NCBI RefSeq assembly: GCF_001557115.1
Contig: NZ_LSKQ01000074.1
Coordinates: 1 to 64,000 of the forward strand
Source of the DNA: Erythrobacter sp. CCH5-A1
GTDB taxonomy: Bacteria > Pseudomonadota > Alphaproteobacteria > Sphingomonadales > Sphingomonadaceae
DNA length: 64,000 nucleotides
Direction: 5' to 3'
The notes beneath the pieces were generated by a model. The model saw nothing but the letters and a program-made list of their open reading frames with translations, was not told the origin of the DNA and searched no databases. The translations under genes were made by a program, and so were the position numbers. Below are positions 42,417 through 51,724 of the stretch, piece by piece. Position 1 is the stretch's first letter. Every line of letters begins with the position of its first letter.

Positions 42417-43289
42417 TCACGCTACGTTTTCGTTCAGGAACCGCTCGGTGTGCGCCATCTCTTCGCGCACCCACTCGGCAAAGGCGCGGACGTGGGGCGG
42501 GGTGGGCCGGTCGGCGGGAAGTGCGAGGTAATAGCTCCACGACGAGGCATGGCGCGGCCCCGCCACGGTGACCTCGCGGTTGACAATCCGGTCGGACATC
42601 AGGACCAGATCGAGCACGCCCATGCCCGTACCTGACATCACCGCCCCGATCACCAGCTCGCGCGACATCACCCGGATTTCCTGACCGCCCTGTTGCCACT
42701 GCGGCCAAGGATCCCAATCGTCTTCGCTCCCGACCCACACGATCCGCGGGATCGCTGCACCGTCCGCCCGGTCGCTGCGCACCAGTGGGCCGAAATACTG
42801 CGGCACCAGCAGATGCGCATCGATCCCCGGCCAGTCGCCGGGGCCGAGCCTGATCGCACAATCGATCCGCTCGCGCTCGAGATCGAGCAACCGAGGCGAG
42901 GTCGCCAGACGGACATCGATTTCGGGCCGGGACTCGGTAAAGCGGGCAAGCCGCGGCAGCAGCCAGTTGACCGCGAAGCTGTCGTAGGCGCTGATCGTCA
43001 TCACTTGCCGCGCGCTGCGGACCTCGTCGAGGGCAGCGTCGATCGCGGTGAAGGCAGCGCCCAGCTGCGCGGCGAGCTTTGCACCCTGCACGGTCGGCAC
43101 TGCCCTGCGCCCCTCGCGCCGTAGCAGCGGCAGAGGCATGGCAGCATCGAGCGCTTTCAGCTGATGACTGATTGCAGAAGGGGTCAGCCTCAGCTCGGTG
43201 GCGGCCGGGTTCACGCCGCCGAGCCGCACAACTGCTTCGAACATCCGCAATGCGTTAAGCGAGACACTGAGCGAAGCACGCGAGTTCAT
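42417..43289 (-). CDS. LysR-family transcriptional regulator (GcvA-like)
   Basis: 290 residues. N-terminal HTH (about 6-65: LSVSLNALRMFEAVVRLGGV, then ATELRLTPSAISHQLKALD) and a GcvA-type effector domain. ATG 43289 is chosen because the HTH then begins at the usual place; the frame extends to 43406. It is divergent from the TonB receptor at 43391, with about 100 bases between, so likely regulates it. Confidence 0.88.
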   Translation of the reverse strand: MNSRASLSVSLNALRMFEAVVRLGGVNPAATELRLTPSAISHQLKALDAAMPLPLLRREGRRAVPTVQGAKLAAQLGAAFTAIDAALDEVRSARQVMTISAYDSFAVNWLLPRLARFTESRPEIDVRLATSPRLLDLERERIDCAIRLGPGDWPGIDAHLLVPQYFGPLVRSDRADGAAIPRIVWVGSEDDWDPWPQWQQGGQEIRVMSRELVIGAVMSGTGMGVLDLVLMSDRIVNREVTVAGPRHASSWSYYLALPADRPTPPHVRAFAEWVREEMAHTERFLNENVA

Positions 43290-43390
43290 AGTTGAGATTT
43301 TCTCATATGCAGCGCGGATCAATTCGATAGTCATCGCAGGATTTGCAAGGGATACAAGCGCCCCGTTCAACAGGCCAGAATGCCTCTCCG

Positions 43391-45313
43391 ATGAAAAGAT
43401 CAACAATTGTCGGGTTCGTCGCCGCGCTGCTCGGAGGTGTCGCCGCGGCGCCGCTCCACGCCCAGCGTTCGACCGAGAATGCGCTTCAGGCCGCCAAGGA
43501 TGCCTTCGGCACCAGCATCGGGCGCGAGAATATCGGGCTCTACGGCTCGGATGATGTGCGCGGATTTTCGGCGGTGGATGCGGGCAATGTGCGGCTCGAG
43601 GATCTTTATTTCGACCCGGTCACGCTGCCCTCTTCGCTGCTGCGATCGACCACCACGATCCGCGTTGGGATCGCGGCTCAGGGCTTTGCCTTTCCTGCTC
43701 CCTCGGGCGTGGTCGACATCCGGTTGCGCAGACCGGCCGCAGACCCGGGGCGCAGCCTGTTCGTCTCGGCGGACACCTTTGGTTTTCTGGTATCGGAGGC
43801 GACCGCAGATGTCCGGCTTTCCCCGCGCTTGGGCGCGGCGCTGGGTGCGGGGGCCTATCGCGAGGCCTATGGCAACGGCACCACCGACTGGATCGCATCG
43901 GGAAGTGCGACCTTCGAATGGAAGCCCTCGGACAGTCTCGAGGTGGTGCCCTTCTTCTCCTATCTCGCAATGCGCGAGGTACAGAGCCCGCCCGACTACA
44001 TAACGGCGGGCGAATACCTGCCCCCGCGCGTGCCCCGGCAGTTGTTCACCGGGCCGGCCTGGGCCGAGAACGCGCGCAACCGCTATAACTTCGGCACCGT
44101 CGTCAAGTGGCAAGAGGGGGGCTGGCGGCTGCGGGCAGGGCTGTTCCGTTCTGTCTCGAATGCCCCCGCGAGTTTCGCCAATCTCTACCTCGACGTCACC
44201 CCCGGTGCGACGGCGAGCCAGCTGATCGTGACCGATCCGCCCGCGCGCAACGGATCGACGAGCGGCGAGCTGAGGCTCGACCGCGCTTTCGGCAGCGGCG
44301 ATGTGCGGCACACGTTCACGCTGTCGCTACGCGGACGGCTGCGCGAGCGCCTGTTCGGCGGGAGCCAATTTGTCGAACTGGGCAGGATCGCCATCGGCGC
44401 GCCGCAGCCTGCGCCGCCTCGGGGCCCCGCGTTCGGAGCACAGGACCTCAACCAGATCCGGCAGGGCACGATCGCGGCAGGATATGCTCTCAGTTGGCGG
44501 GGCGGTGCCGACCTTAATCTCGGCCTCCAGAAGACCGATTACCGCCAGCGCGCCGTGCCCGGCAACAGCGCGGCGCTTGTCGGCAGAGCGAGCCCCGTGC
44601 TGCTCACCGCGACCGGATCGGTACGACTTGACGAGCGGCTGTCGGCCTATGCCAGCTATGCCGAGGGGCTTGAGGACAGCGGCGCTGCGCCGGGCAGCGC
44701 GATCAACCGCAACGCGCCGCTGCCCGCCAGCCGGACCCGCCAATACGATGTCGGCATGCGCTGGAAGGTGAAGCCCGGTCTCAGCCTGATCGTGGGGGCC
44801 TATGATCTGAGCCGCCCCTATTTCCAGTTCGACCCGCAGGGCGCGTTCAGCCAGCTCGGCAGCACCGCAAACCAGGGCATTGAGGTGAGCCTGTCGGGCG
44901 CGATCACCCCGCGGCTCGATGTGGTGGGCGGGGCGATCCTCGGCGATTCCAAGGTACGCGGCCTGGCGGTGGAGGCAGGAACGGTGGGGACCGAGGCGGT
45001 AGGGCGACCCGATCGACGTTTGAGCCTTGCCTTTGACTGGCGCCCGCGCTTTGGCGAGGGCGTAACCCTGTCTGCCGGATTGCGGGCGCAGTCCTCGGTC
45101 GTGGCGACAAGCAGCAGTGCGGTGCGGGTTCCTGCGCGAGCCCTGTTCGATGCGGGCTTGCGCTACGGCTTTCGCCTCGGAGATGCGCCTGCGCAGGCAC
45201 GACTAAGCGTCACCAACCTCGCCAATACCTTCGGATGGGACGTCTTCGGCAGCGGCGTTTACGGGTTCATCGATGGGCGTGCGGTGCAGTTCAGCCTGGG
45301 AGTCGATTTCTGA
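43391..45313 (+). CDS. TonB-dependent receptor (short, siderophore-receptor-like)
   Basis: 640 residues. Signal peptide 1-25 (MKRSTIVGFVAALLGGVAAA, ends LHAQ), short plug beginning near STENALQAAKDAFGTSIG with VRGFSAVDAGNVRLEDLYFD, then barrel to C-terminal VQFSLGVDF. A consensus TonB box is not obvious. The pattern RENIGLYG...VRGFS resembles iron-siderophore receptors, but the substrate is uncertain. Its 3' end is 7 bases from the convergent gene at 45321. It faces the lipoprotein operon, so both may handle the same substrate. Confidence 0.88.
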   Translation: MKRSTIVGFVAALLGGVAAAPLHAQRSTENALQAAKDAFGTSIGRENIGLYGSDDVRGFSAVDAGNVRLEDLYFDPVTLPSSLLRSTTTIRVGIAAQGFAFPAPSGVVDIRLRRPAADPGRSLFVSADTFGFLVSEATADVRLSPRLGAALGAGAYREAYGNGTTDWIASGSATFEWKPSDSLEVVPFFSYLAMREVQSPPDYITAGEYLPPRVPRQLFTGPAWAENARNRYNFGTVVKWQEGGWRLRAGLFRSVSNAPASFANLYLDVTPGATASQLIVTDPPARNGSTSGELRLDRAFGSGDVRHTFTLSLRGRLRERLFGGSQFVELGRIAIGAPQPAPPRGPAFGAQDLNQIRQGTIAAGYALSWRGGADLNLGLQKTDYRQRAVPGNSAALVGRASPVLLTATGSVRLDERLSAYASYAEGLEDSGAAPGSAINRNAPLPASRTRQYDVGMRWKVKPGLSLIVGAYDLSRPYFQFDPQGAFSQLGSTANQGIEVSLSGAITPRLDVVGGAILGDSKVRGLAVEAGTVGTEAVGRPDRRLSLAFDWRPRFGEGVTLSAGLRAQSSVVATSSSAVRVPARALFDAGLRYGFRLGDAPAQARLSVTNLANTFGWDVFGSGVYGFIDGRAVQFSLGVDF

Positions 45314-45320
45314 ACCGGCC

Positions 45321-45749
45321 TCACGCCACAGACTCGGCGCGGTAGCGCTTGATCTGGTGCCACAGTTCGATCTCCTGGCCGATGTCCAGCATGGTCGAAC
45401 GCGCGATCAGCCAGGCGCGGCGGCCCTGCCGGGTGTCGATCCGCCCCAGGTCCTCGACCAGCCGGGCGCGCTGCTTGCGCGGCATTTCGCGCAGCGCGGC
45501 GAGCAGCAGCAGCGCCTCCGCGCTGTCTCCAAAATCGACCAGCGCGCGCGCCATCTGCTCGATCTCCCGCATCCGGGGCGAGCGATAGGCAAAGCGCTCG
45601 CCCTGAGCCGCGAACAGCTTGGCGCGGGCAACGAGGGTGTTGGCGAGCGTTCCCTGCCGCACCCGCTCGCGCGCGGCGCCGGGCAGGGCCACGACCGACG
45701 GGCCCCTGTCCGGTTCGGGACAGGCTGCCCGGCTGATTCCACGTGCCAT
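45321..45749 (-). CDS. Hypothetical helical protein ending the lipoprotein operon
   Basis: 142 residues, Arg/Ala-rich, predicted all-helical, no signal peptide or membrane segment. No domain recognised. Lies 27 bases after the beta-helix lipoprotein gene on the same strand, so probably co-transcribed. Confidence 0.65.
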   Translation of the reverse strand: MARGISRAACPEPDRGPSVVALPGAARERVRQGTLANTLVARAKLFAAQGERFAYRSPRMREIEQMARALVDFGDSAEALLLLAALREMPRKQRARLVEDLGRIDTRQGRRAWLIARSTMLDIGQEIELWHQIKRYRAESVA

Positions 45750-45776
45750 TTTCCTCTTCCCCCCTTGCGCCCGTGC

Positions 45777-47438
45777 TCAGAAGCTTTCGAAAGCGCCGAT
45801 ATCGATGCCCGCGCCCCGCGGCCGGCGCGCTCCGGCGATGTCGCGCGCCGGACTGCCGAGGCTACGCGCGGCATCGATCGCGAGACTTCCCGAGAGCAGG
45901 CGGAAATCCTGCTGCGCCGGATCGACGAAGCGCGGATCGCCGGTCACGTTGTTCTGCCCCGAGCCTTGCGCGAAGCCAGTCCCGCCGAACACGAGGTTGA
46001 AGCTGAAGGCTACCCCCGTGGCACGGCTGATCTGGCTTGCCAGCTTGTCGGAGCGCGCGGACAGGATGGTGTTGAGCACCAGCACGTCATCGGCATCGGT
46101 GACAGCGATCTCGCTGGTGATGTCGGGATGGCGGGCGTTGGACCAGCTGGTGTTGTTGACCACGTCCACCCGGTTGCTGGAATAGACATTGATCCCGCGC
46201 CCGCCATTGCTGAACACGATGTTGTTCTCGATCAGCGTACGGCCCGGATAGATCCCCAGCGTGGAGCCGCGCTGGGTGTTACGGAAATCGTCGATGATGA
46301 TCCCGTTGCCATCGGTGACGCGGCGCTTGGCCGGGTCCGGATCGGAATAGTAGAACGGGATGTAGTTGTAGTTCTCGTAAGCCACATTCTGGCGGATGAT
46401 CATCTTGACGGCGGTGGAGTTATCCGAGTTCCACGGCTGATAGATCGAGATGCCGCTATTGGCGTAGGGCGCGTACCAGGCGTTGCGATAGACCCGGTTG
46501 CGCTCGATGGTGAGATAGTCGGCCGCCTTGGCGTAGATCCCGCCGCCGGGGAAATCGCGTACCTCGTTGTCGCGAATGACGACATGGGCGGGGCGCACCT
46601 CGGGTCTGTCCTGCGACGGCGCGATGCCAATCCCGTTGCCGCTGGTCACCGGATTGCCGAGGTTGTTCGCCTCGGCCTGCGCTTGCTGGAGCGTAATCTC
46701 GGCGCGGTTGCCTTCGAGCGTCAGGCCCTCGACGATAATGTAGGAGGCCTGCACACCGACCGCGTTCCAGTTGCGCGCCTTCAGCAGGGGCTTGTGACCG
46801 GGATAGCCGATATAGGCGATCCACGCGTCCGATTGACCGCTGCGCGAGATCGTCAGGATGTTCGCATCGGCATTGGTCTGCGAATAGGTGCCGTTCATCA
46901 CCAGCACGCTGTCACCCGGCTGAGTGATCGCATGGGCGGCCTGAAGCGTGCGCTTGGGGGCGCTTTCGTAAAGGCCCGATGCCGCATCGTTGCCGCTGCC
47001 CGCGACATAGATCACGCGGCCGATGCTGACACCGAGATCGAGAGTGGTGCTTGCCACCTGCCGCCCGCTCTGGTCGAACCCGCGCGCCTCGTAGCGGTCG
47101 GTGCGATTGGCGCTGGCGGTGTAGGCCACGCGGAACCCGAAATCGCGGGTGTTGTCGCTACCGACCAGTTCTCCGCCCCGATAGAGCTCGACCCGGGAAA
47201 CGGCATCGCCGCCAGCCGCAGTGAACGTGACCCAGCCGGGCCGGGTTACCGGACCATCGGCGGCGAGGACAAGTGTCGAGGCCGTCGGCGTCGGAGAAGG
47301 ACCAGGTGTGGGCGTGCCGCCGCCCACCGATATGCCGGGCGCTGCCCCCTCACCCTCGCCCCCGCCGCAGGCTGCGAGCAAGGTCAGCGCAAGTGCCGCG
47401 AGGCAGCTGCGCACGGGTTGCCAGCGCAGGCCACTCAC
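45777..47438 (-). CDS. Right-handed beta-helix lipoprotein (pectate-lyase-like fold)
   Basis: 553 residues. Lipoprotein signal with lipobox LLAAC (Cys24), Thr/Pro linker (GGGTPTPGPSPTPTAS), an Ig-like segment (about 55-130), and a parallel beta-helix repeat region (about 140-545) with Asn/Asp-rich turns such as VIRDNEVRDFPGGGIYAKAA, LIENNIVFSNGGRGINVYS and VNNTSWSN. This fold is used by polysaccharide lyases and epimerases; no catalytic set can be assigned. It ends GAGIDIGAFE, a frequent end of choice-of-anchor beta-helix proteins. Overlaps the cytochrome-like gene by 4 bases. Confidence 0.82.
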   Translation of the reverse strand: MSGLRWQPVRSCLAALALTLLAACGGGEGEGAAPGISVGGGTPTPGPSPTPTASTLVLAADGPVTRPGWVTFTAAGGDAVSRVELYRGGELVGSDNTRDFGFRVAYTASANRTDRYEARGFDQSGRQVASTTLDLGVSIGRVIYVAGSGNDAASGLYESAPKRTLQAAHAITQPGDSVLVMNGTYSQTNADANILTISRSGQSDAWIAYIGYPGHKPLLKARNWNAVGVQASYIIVEGLTLEGNRAEITLQQAQAEANNLGNPVTSGNGIGIAPSQDRPEVRPAHVVIRDNEVRDFPGGGIYAKAADYLTIERNRVYRNAWYAPYANSGISIYQPWNSDNSTAVKMIIRQNVAYENYNYIPFYYSDPDPAKRRVTDGNGIIIDDFRNTQRGSTLGIYPGRTLIENNIVFSNGGRGINVYSSNRVDVVNNTSWSNARHPDITSEIAVTDADDVLVLNTILSARSDKLASQISRATGVAFSFNLVFGGTGFAQGSGQNNVTGDPRFVDPAQQDFRLLSGSLAIDAARSLGSPARDIAGARRPRGAGIDIGAFESF

Positions 47439-49201
47439 AGCACCGCTCCGGCGCGCTGGGCCACCCGCTGCATCAGCGCATCGTCTTCAGCCCGTCCGGG
47501 CAGACCGGCGTAATCGAAGAAAGCCCGGATCTGCGGGAATTCGCCATCATTCGTCGGCGCCGCGCCGTAAGGGGCGATTGCGCCGCTGATGAGCGCTTCC
47601 TCATGCAGCAGCAGGCTCATGCGGAAGAAGTTCGCCGCCGTGCGCTTGTAGGCGGCGATCTGCGCGTTCTTGATGTCTGCGCTGACCGCGGTGTTGCCGG
47701 CGCTGTTCCAGCGGCTCGGCATCTGCCGGTTGTACTTGGCGAAGTAGCCGAAGAACAAGTGGTAGGGCGGCGGTTGCGCGGGCGAAGCCTCGGGTCGATA
47801 CGATCGGTTGACGAGCCGCAAGGCCTCGATGAACACGCGGTGGTTGAAGTAGTCCAGATCATGCAGGTTCGCGTGCAAGTACTCTCCCAGCAGTGTCGCA
47901 TTGGACTGGTGAGTGCGCTGCAGGCCCGGATCGAAGCGCAGACCCATCACGAACCAGGCGATCCGGATGTCGGTTTCGGACTGGCCCGCAGTCAGCCCGG
48001 GATCGACGCTGTCGACGACGAATTGCGGGTAGCCCATGATGGCGAGCCGGTCGCGCAGGGCATCGCGCGAGGAAATGTTGCCGACCTGCCCGGCGCTCGA
48101 GGGATCGGCATCGAAGCCGAACCGGGCGTAATCCCCGAATTCCCAGATCGGGTTGGGCAGGAACCGCGGCAGGCGCTCGCCCGAACCGCCGGTGGCACTC
48201 TGCTTGTCGAACATCGTGCGGAACGGTTCCGCTGTGGCGAGATAGGAGAACGGCACCGCCCCGCGCATGAACTGGTCGCGCCGCCCGAGCGCCTCGGTGC
48301 GCAGGATATGCTGCCCGACCATGGCGTTGCGCAGCTTGAGATCGGCCACGCGCGCGATCTTCGTGTCGTGCGCGGCAAGGTTGCCCGGGCGCAGCGCGAA
48401 AGGCTGGGTCATGTTCGGCATCGCGAAGTAGATCTTCCAGAAATTGAGGTCGCTCGGGTCGGCGAGGTAGGCGTCCTGCAAGGCGAGCCATTCAGCGCGC
48501 CGCTCGGGCCGCGGGGTGAGCGCGACGTCGGCCACCCAGTCGTTGAGATTGCCCTCGGCAGCCCCGTGGAACTTGTCCGTCGACCAGATCGGAAAGGGGA
48601 TGCCGATCTTCATCTTGTCGAAGTCGATCGCGAGCAACTCGTCCCGCGCGCGCTTCGCGTCTGTCAGCGTGCGGATCGGGCGGTCCGAGGTCAGCGTGGG
48701 CGCAAAGCGCGCCAGTTCGCCCGCAAAGGCGACGTCACGCTCGATCGTACTGGCGCCGGGCAACACCGCGCCGCCGGGTTGCAGCGGGCGGAAGGTGCGC
48801 GGGTTCTCCGCCTTGAGGCTGTAGGCCTGACGCACCAGCTTGATCCCGGCGATCAGTTGGTCGACCTCGGCCGGCGAGGCCCCGTCGATGATCCCGCGGC
48901 GGCTGATATCCGCGTCGGGTGAGCCGATCCGGGCGAGGTCGAAAAAGTCCGGGCCGTGGCACGACATGCACTCCCCCTTGATCCGCGGCGCACGCCAGAC
49001 AGCCATGGCCGCCTGGTAGGTCGGGTTGCTGGCGAGGGTCGCGGGGGTCACCGGCGCCGGTGTGGCGGAGGCCTGGGCCGAGCCCGGCACCGGGGTGACA
49101 CCGGCAGCGGGCGGCGCGCTCTCGCCGCCGCCGCCGCAAGCGGTCAGCGCAAGTGTTGCGAAGGCGGCTGCGAGTGTCACGTGCGGGCGTGTTATCGGCA
49201 T
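47435..49201 (-). CDS. Lipoprotein with c-type cytochrome haem motif
   Basis: 588 residues. Lipobox LTAC (Cys22), Pro/Thr/Ala linker (about 28-58), then one CxxCH haem site CMSCH (Cys78, Cys81, His82). The remaining 480 residues are mostly helical with many aromatic residues and no second haem motif. Single-haem proteins of this size are unusual; the large domain may be an oxidase or dehydrogenase partner of unknown type. Middle gene of the three-lipoprotein operon. Confidence 0.75.
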   Translation of the reverse strand: MPITRPHVTLAAAFATLALTACGGGGESAPPAAGVTPVPGSAQASATPAPVTPATLASNPTYQAAMAVWRAPRIKGECMSCHGPDFFDLARIGSPDADISRRGIIDGASPAEVDQLIAGIKLVRQAYSLKAENPRTFRPLQPGGAVLPGASTIERDVAFAGELARFAPTLTSDRPIRTLTDAKRARDELLAIDFDKMKIGIPFPIWSTDKFHGAAEGNLNDWVADVALTPRPERRAEWLALQDAYLADPSDLNFWKIYFAMPNMTQPFALRPGNLAAHDTKIARVADLKLRNAMVGQHILRTEALGRRDQFMRGAVPFSYLATAEPFRTMFDKQSATGGSGERLPRFLPNPIWEFGDYARFGFDADPSSAGQVGNISSRDALRDRLAIMGYPQFVVDSVDPGLTAGQSETDIRIAWFVMGLRFDPGLQRTHQSNATLLGEYLHANLHDLDYFNHRVFIEALRLVNRSYRPEASPAQPPPYHLFFGYFAKYNRQMPSRWNSAGNTAVSADIKNAQIAAYKRTAANFFRMSLLLHEEALISGAIAPYGAAPTNDGEFPQIRAFFDYAGLPGRAEDDALMQRVAQRAGAVL

Positions 49202-49328
49202 TGAGACGGTCCCTGACTCTGCGGTCGGTGGTGGATTTCTGGAAGCGGCCGTAAGGGGCGCTGCAATCCGGGTTGCGCGCAGGACAGAGCCGCGTCACGC
49301 GACGGCTCTGCCCTGCACGTGGGGGAGG

Positions 49329-51473
49329 TCAGATCACCTCGTCGATGCTGAACGCGAAGGGCTTGCCCGCCAGCAGGCGGCCCGTGCCATACTGGAACGG
49401 CTGGCGGTTCGGATCGTCCGGCCCGGCAAAGGGCCATTGCTCCTGCCAGAAGCCATCGAGCCGCCCTGGCTGGTAGGTCGCGGGGTAATTCGGGATGTAC
49501 ATGCCGTAGACGTGGACGGTCTTGCCCTCGTAATCGAGCACGGTCAGCCCCTGCGCCTGGAGCGCGCGGTCCTTGCCGGCGCCGAAGAAGCCCGCGCCCT
49601 GCTGGGCGATCACCAGCGCAACAGGATCACGCAGGCGGCTGTCCTTGAGCACCGCATGGCGATCGCCCTTGTAGCTGTAAACGCCCACCTCGCGCGCTCC
49701 GCGGCTGACGATGTAGAGATCGTCGGTGCGGACCGCTCCGGCGATCGGCGTGGTGATCTGCACCGGGTTGCGACCCACCCGCCATTCGCGCACCGCAGCC
49801 GTCGGCATGGTCGAACTGCTTGCCGGATCGATCAGCGAGCGCACGTCGTATTGCCGGATGGTGCCGTCCATCGACCCCACGGTGAGCAGCGTCGACAGAT
49901 AGTTCCAGCTCCGCCCGTCCCAACCGGACAGGGTGTTGGTCCCGGTGCGGATCTGGCGCGCGAACACGGCGGTCGGCTGGACCACATCGAGCGTGCCGAG
50001 CACCGTGGGGCGCTGTTCGGGCTTGTGCGCGAAGGTGTAGGGCCACTGGTTGTCGCCGGGACCCTGATTGCTGTTGGCGGTCTCGTTCCACTTGGCCTGC
50101 GTGGTCAGGTACTGGTCGCGGTAGAAGCGCAGCAGCGGGCGCAGATCGACGATTGCGACCTTGTTTTCCGCGCGCGAGCCGACCACAGCGTAACCTGCCG
50201 AGGCGAGCAGCCTCCAGTATTCGGTCTGCGGAATGAAGGTATCGAAGGCGAGGTTGCTGCGCGCGAACCAGCGATCGCGCTCGGCCTGGGTGTCGAGCCC
50301 GCGCCCGCGCCACTCCTCGAAGCCACGGAACTTCATCGTGCCGGTCGAAAGCGTGACCGACAGCGTGTTGGGCGCCGCCATCGGCAGATCGACGAAGCCG
50401 AGGAGCTTCAGCGATCGGACATTCGGCCAGCTCTGGACGCCCCAGCCGTAGCGCCCGGTATCTTGCGGGCCGATGTTGGCCGGGTCTTCCGGGTTGACTG
50501 CGATCACTCCCAGCTGCCCCTTGCGCGCCGCCGCATCCCACACGGTAACGAACAGGAACTCGTTCATCGCAGAAAGTGCCAGCGCGGTCGGCACCTTGCC
50601 TGCGGGCAGGCGCAGGCTAGGCTCGACGAGATTGCCGATCCCGCTGTAGGAATCGTTCCCCGTTCCCGCCGCGGCAATCAGCCCGTTCTGGAATGCAAGA
50701 AAGCCGGTCACCGAGTTCTGGATGTCCCCGCGTGCCACGGCCACGGCCGGAAGCGGTAACGTGGCATCACGGCGGCGCAGGTTGGCGACGGCAGGGGTTG
50801 TGGGTGTGGAGATGTTGTTGCGGTTCCACCAGTCGCCGTACCACGAGGCGTTCATGCGCATGCACAGCGCCTGGGTCGAACCGTCGCTGGCTCGGGTCGC
50901 CATCGCCCCGTCGAAGGCGCGCGCGTTGGCGACGCCGGCAGACAGCTCGGCAGGTGCATTGGCGTCTGGGCTGAACAGCATCTGGCCCGACCAGATCCAG
51001 CCCCCGCCCCCGCCGAAGCCATCCCCATAGCCATCCGGGGCGTCGCTCTGGATCAGCTTGTCGGAAGTCTGGCAGAACTTGTCGGCGAGCGCGCGATTGA
51101 GCCCGCCCTTCCACAGCCCGTTGGGTTCGGGCTGGTAGATGGTCGCGGTGGGCGCTGGCTCGTTGTAGTCGGTCGCGCGCGGCCCGAGGCGATAGCTGAC
51201 CATTTCGGCGGTGTGGTAAGCGTTGGCGACGCGGGTGTACTCGCTCCAGTTGATCGAGCCGTCATTGTTGAGGATGAGCTCGCGCCACTGCCCGATCTGG
51301 CGCTCGCCGCCGACTATGGCGGGAGGCGCTGCGGTGGGAGTCGGTGTCGGCGTGCCGCCGGTTGCGGGCGGTGCGCCCGAGCCGTCTCCGCCGCCGCAGC
51401 CGGCGAGCAGCAGGCTCGCCGCCAGCGCAGCCGTCATGCCTTGCATTCGTGCCGCAACTGTCCCCTTCGTCAT
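49329..51473 (-). CDS. Large lipoprotein, propeller-like
   Basis: 714 residues. Lipobox LLAGC (Cys26), Gly/Pro/Thr linker (GGTPTPTPTAAPP), then a region starting VGGERQIGQWRELILNNDGS. The part after about residue 230 has repeated blade-like units (LRLPAGKVPTALALSAMNEF, YLSTLLTVGSMDGTIRQYDV, VRTDDLYIVSRGAREVGVYS), suggesting a beta propeller. No catalytic motif recognised. First gene of the lipoprotein operon; 127 bases separate it from the cytochrome-like gene. Confidence 0.7.
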   Translation of the reverse strand: MTKGTVAARMQGMTAALAASLLLAGCGGGDGSGAPPATGGTPTPTPTAAPPAIVGGERQIGQWRELILNNDGSINWSEYTRVANAYHTAEMVSYRLGPRATDYNEPAPTATIYQPEPNGLWKGGLNRALADKFCQTSDKLIQSDAPDGYGDGFGGGGGWIWSGQMLFSPDANAPAELSAGVANARAFDGAMATRASDGSTQALCMRMNASWYGDWWNRNNISTPTTPAVANLRRRDATLPLPAVAVARGDIQNSVTGFLAFQNGLIAAAGTGNDSYSGIGNLVEPSLRLPAGKVPTALALSAMNEFLFVTVWDAAARKGQLGVIAVNPEDPANIGPQDTGRYGWGVQSWPNVRSLKLLGFVDLPMAAPNTLSVTLSTGTMKFRGFEEWRGRGLDTQAERDRWFARSNLAFDTFIPQTEYWRLLASAGYAVVGSRAENKVAIVDLRPLLRFYRDQYLTTQAKWNETANSNQGPGDNQWPYTFAHKPEQRPTVLGTLDVVQPTAVFARQIRTGTNTLSGWDGRSWNYLSTLLTVGSMDGTIRQYDVRSLIDPASSSTMPTAAVREWRVGRNPVQITTPIAGAVRTDDLYIVSRGAREVGVYSYKGDRHAVLKDSRLRDPVALVIAQQGAGFFGAGKDRALQAQGLTVLDYEGKTVHVYGMYIPNYPATYQPGRLDGFWQEQWPFAGPDDPNRQPFQYGTGRLLAGKPFAFSIDEVI

Positions 51474-51724
51474 GCCCCATCCTTTCGCCTAGCTGCATCG
51501 ATCAGGGCGAAACTCGGAATTTCACGGATAACTTTGGGTAAACGCCGGAGTTTTTGAGCAATATTTCAAAAGGCTTATCGGAGGCCCATTAACCATCGCA
51601 ATCCAGGCGAAGCGATCGCTACATAAAACTGTCGACAGCGTTGAGTGGACCGGCCAGTAACAATACTCCCGATGACGAAAGCGCTCTACCTCGTGCCAGT
51701 TCGGCCCCGTTCGGAAGGCTTTGC

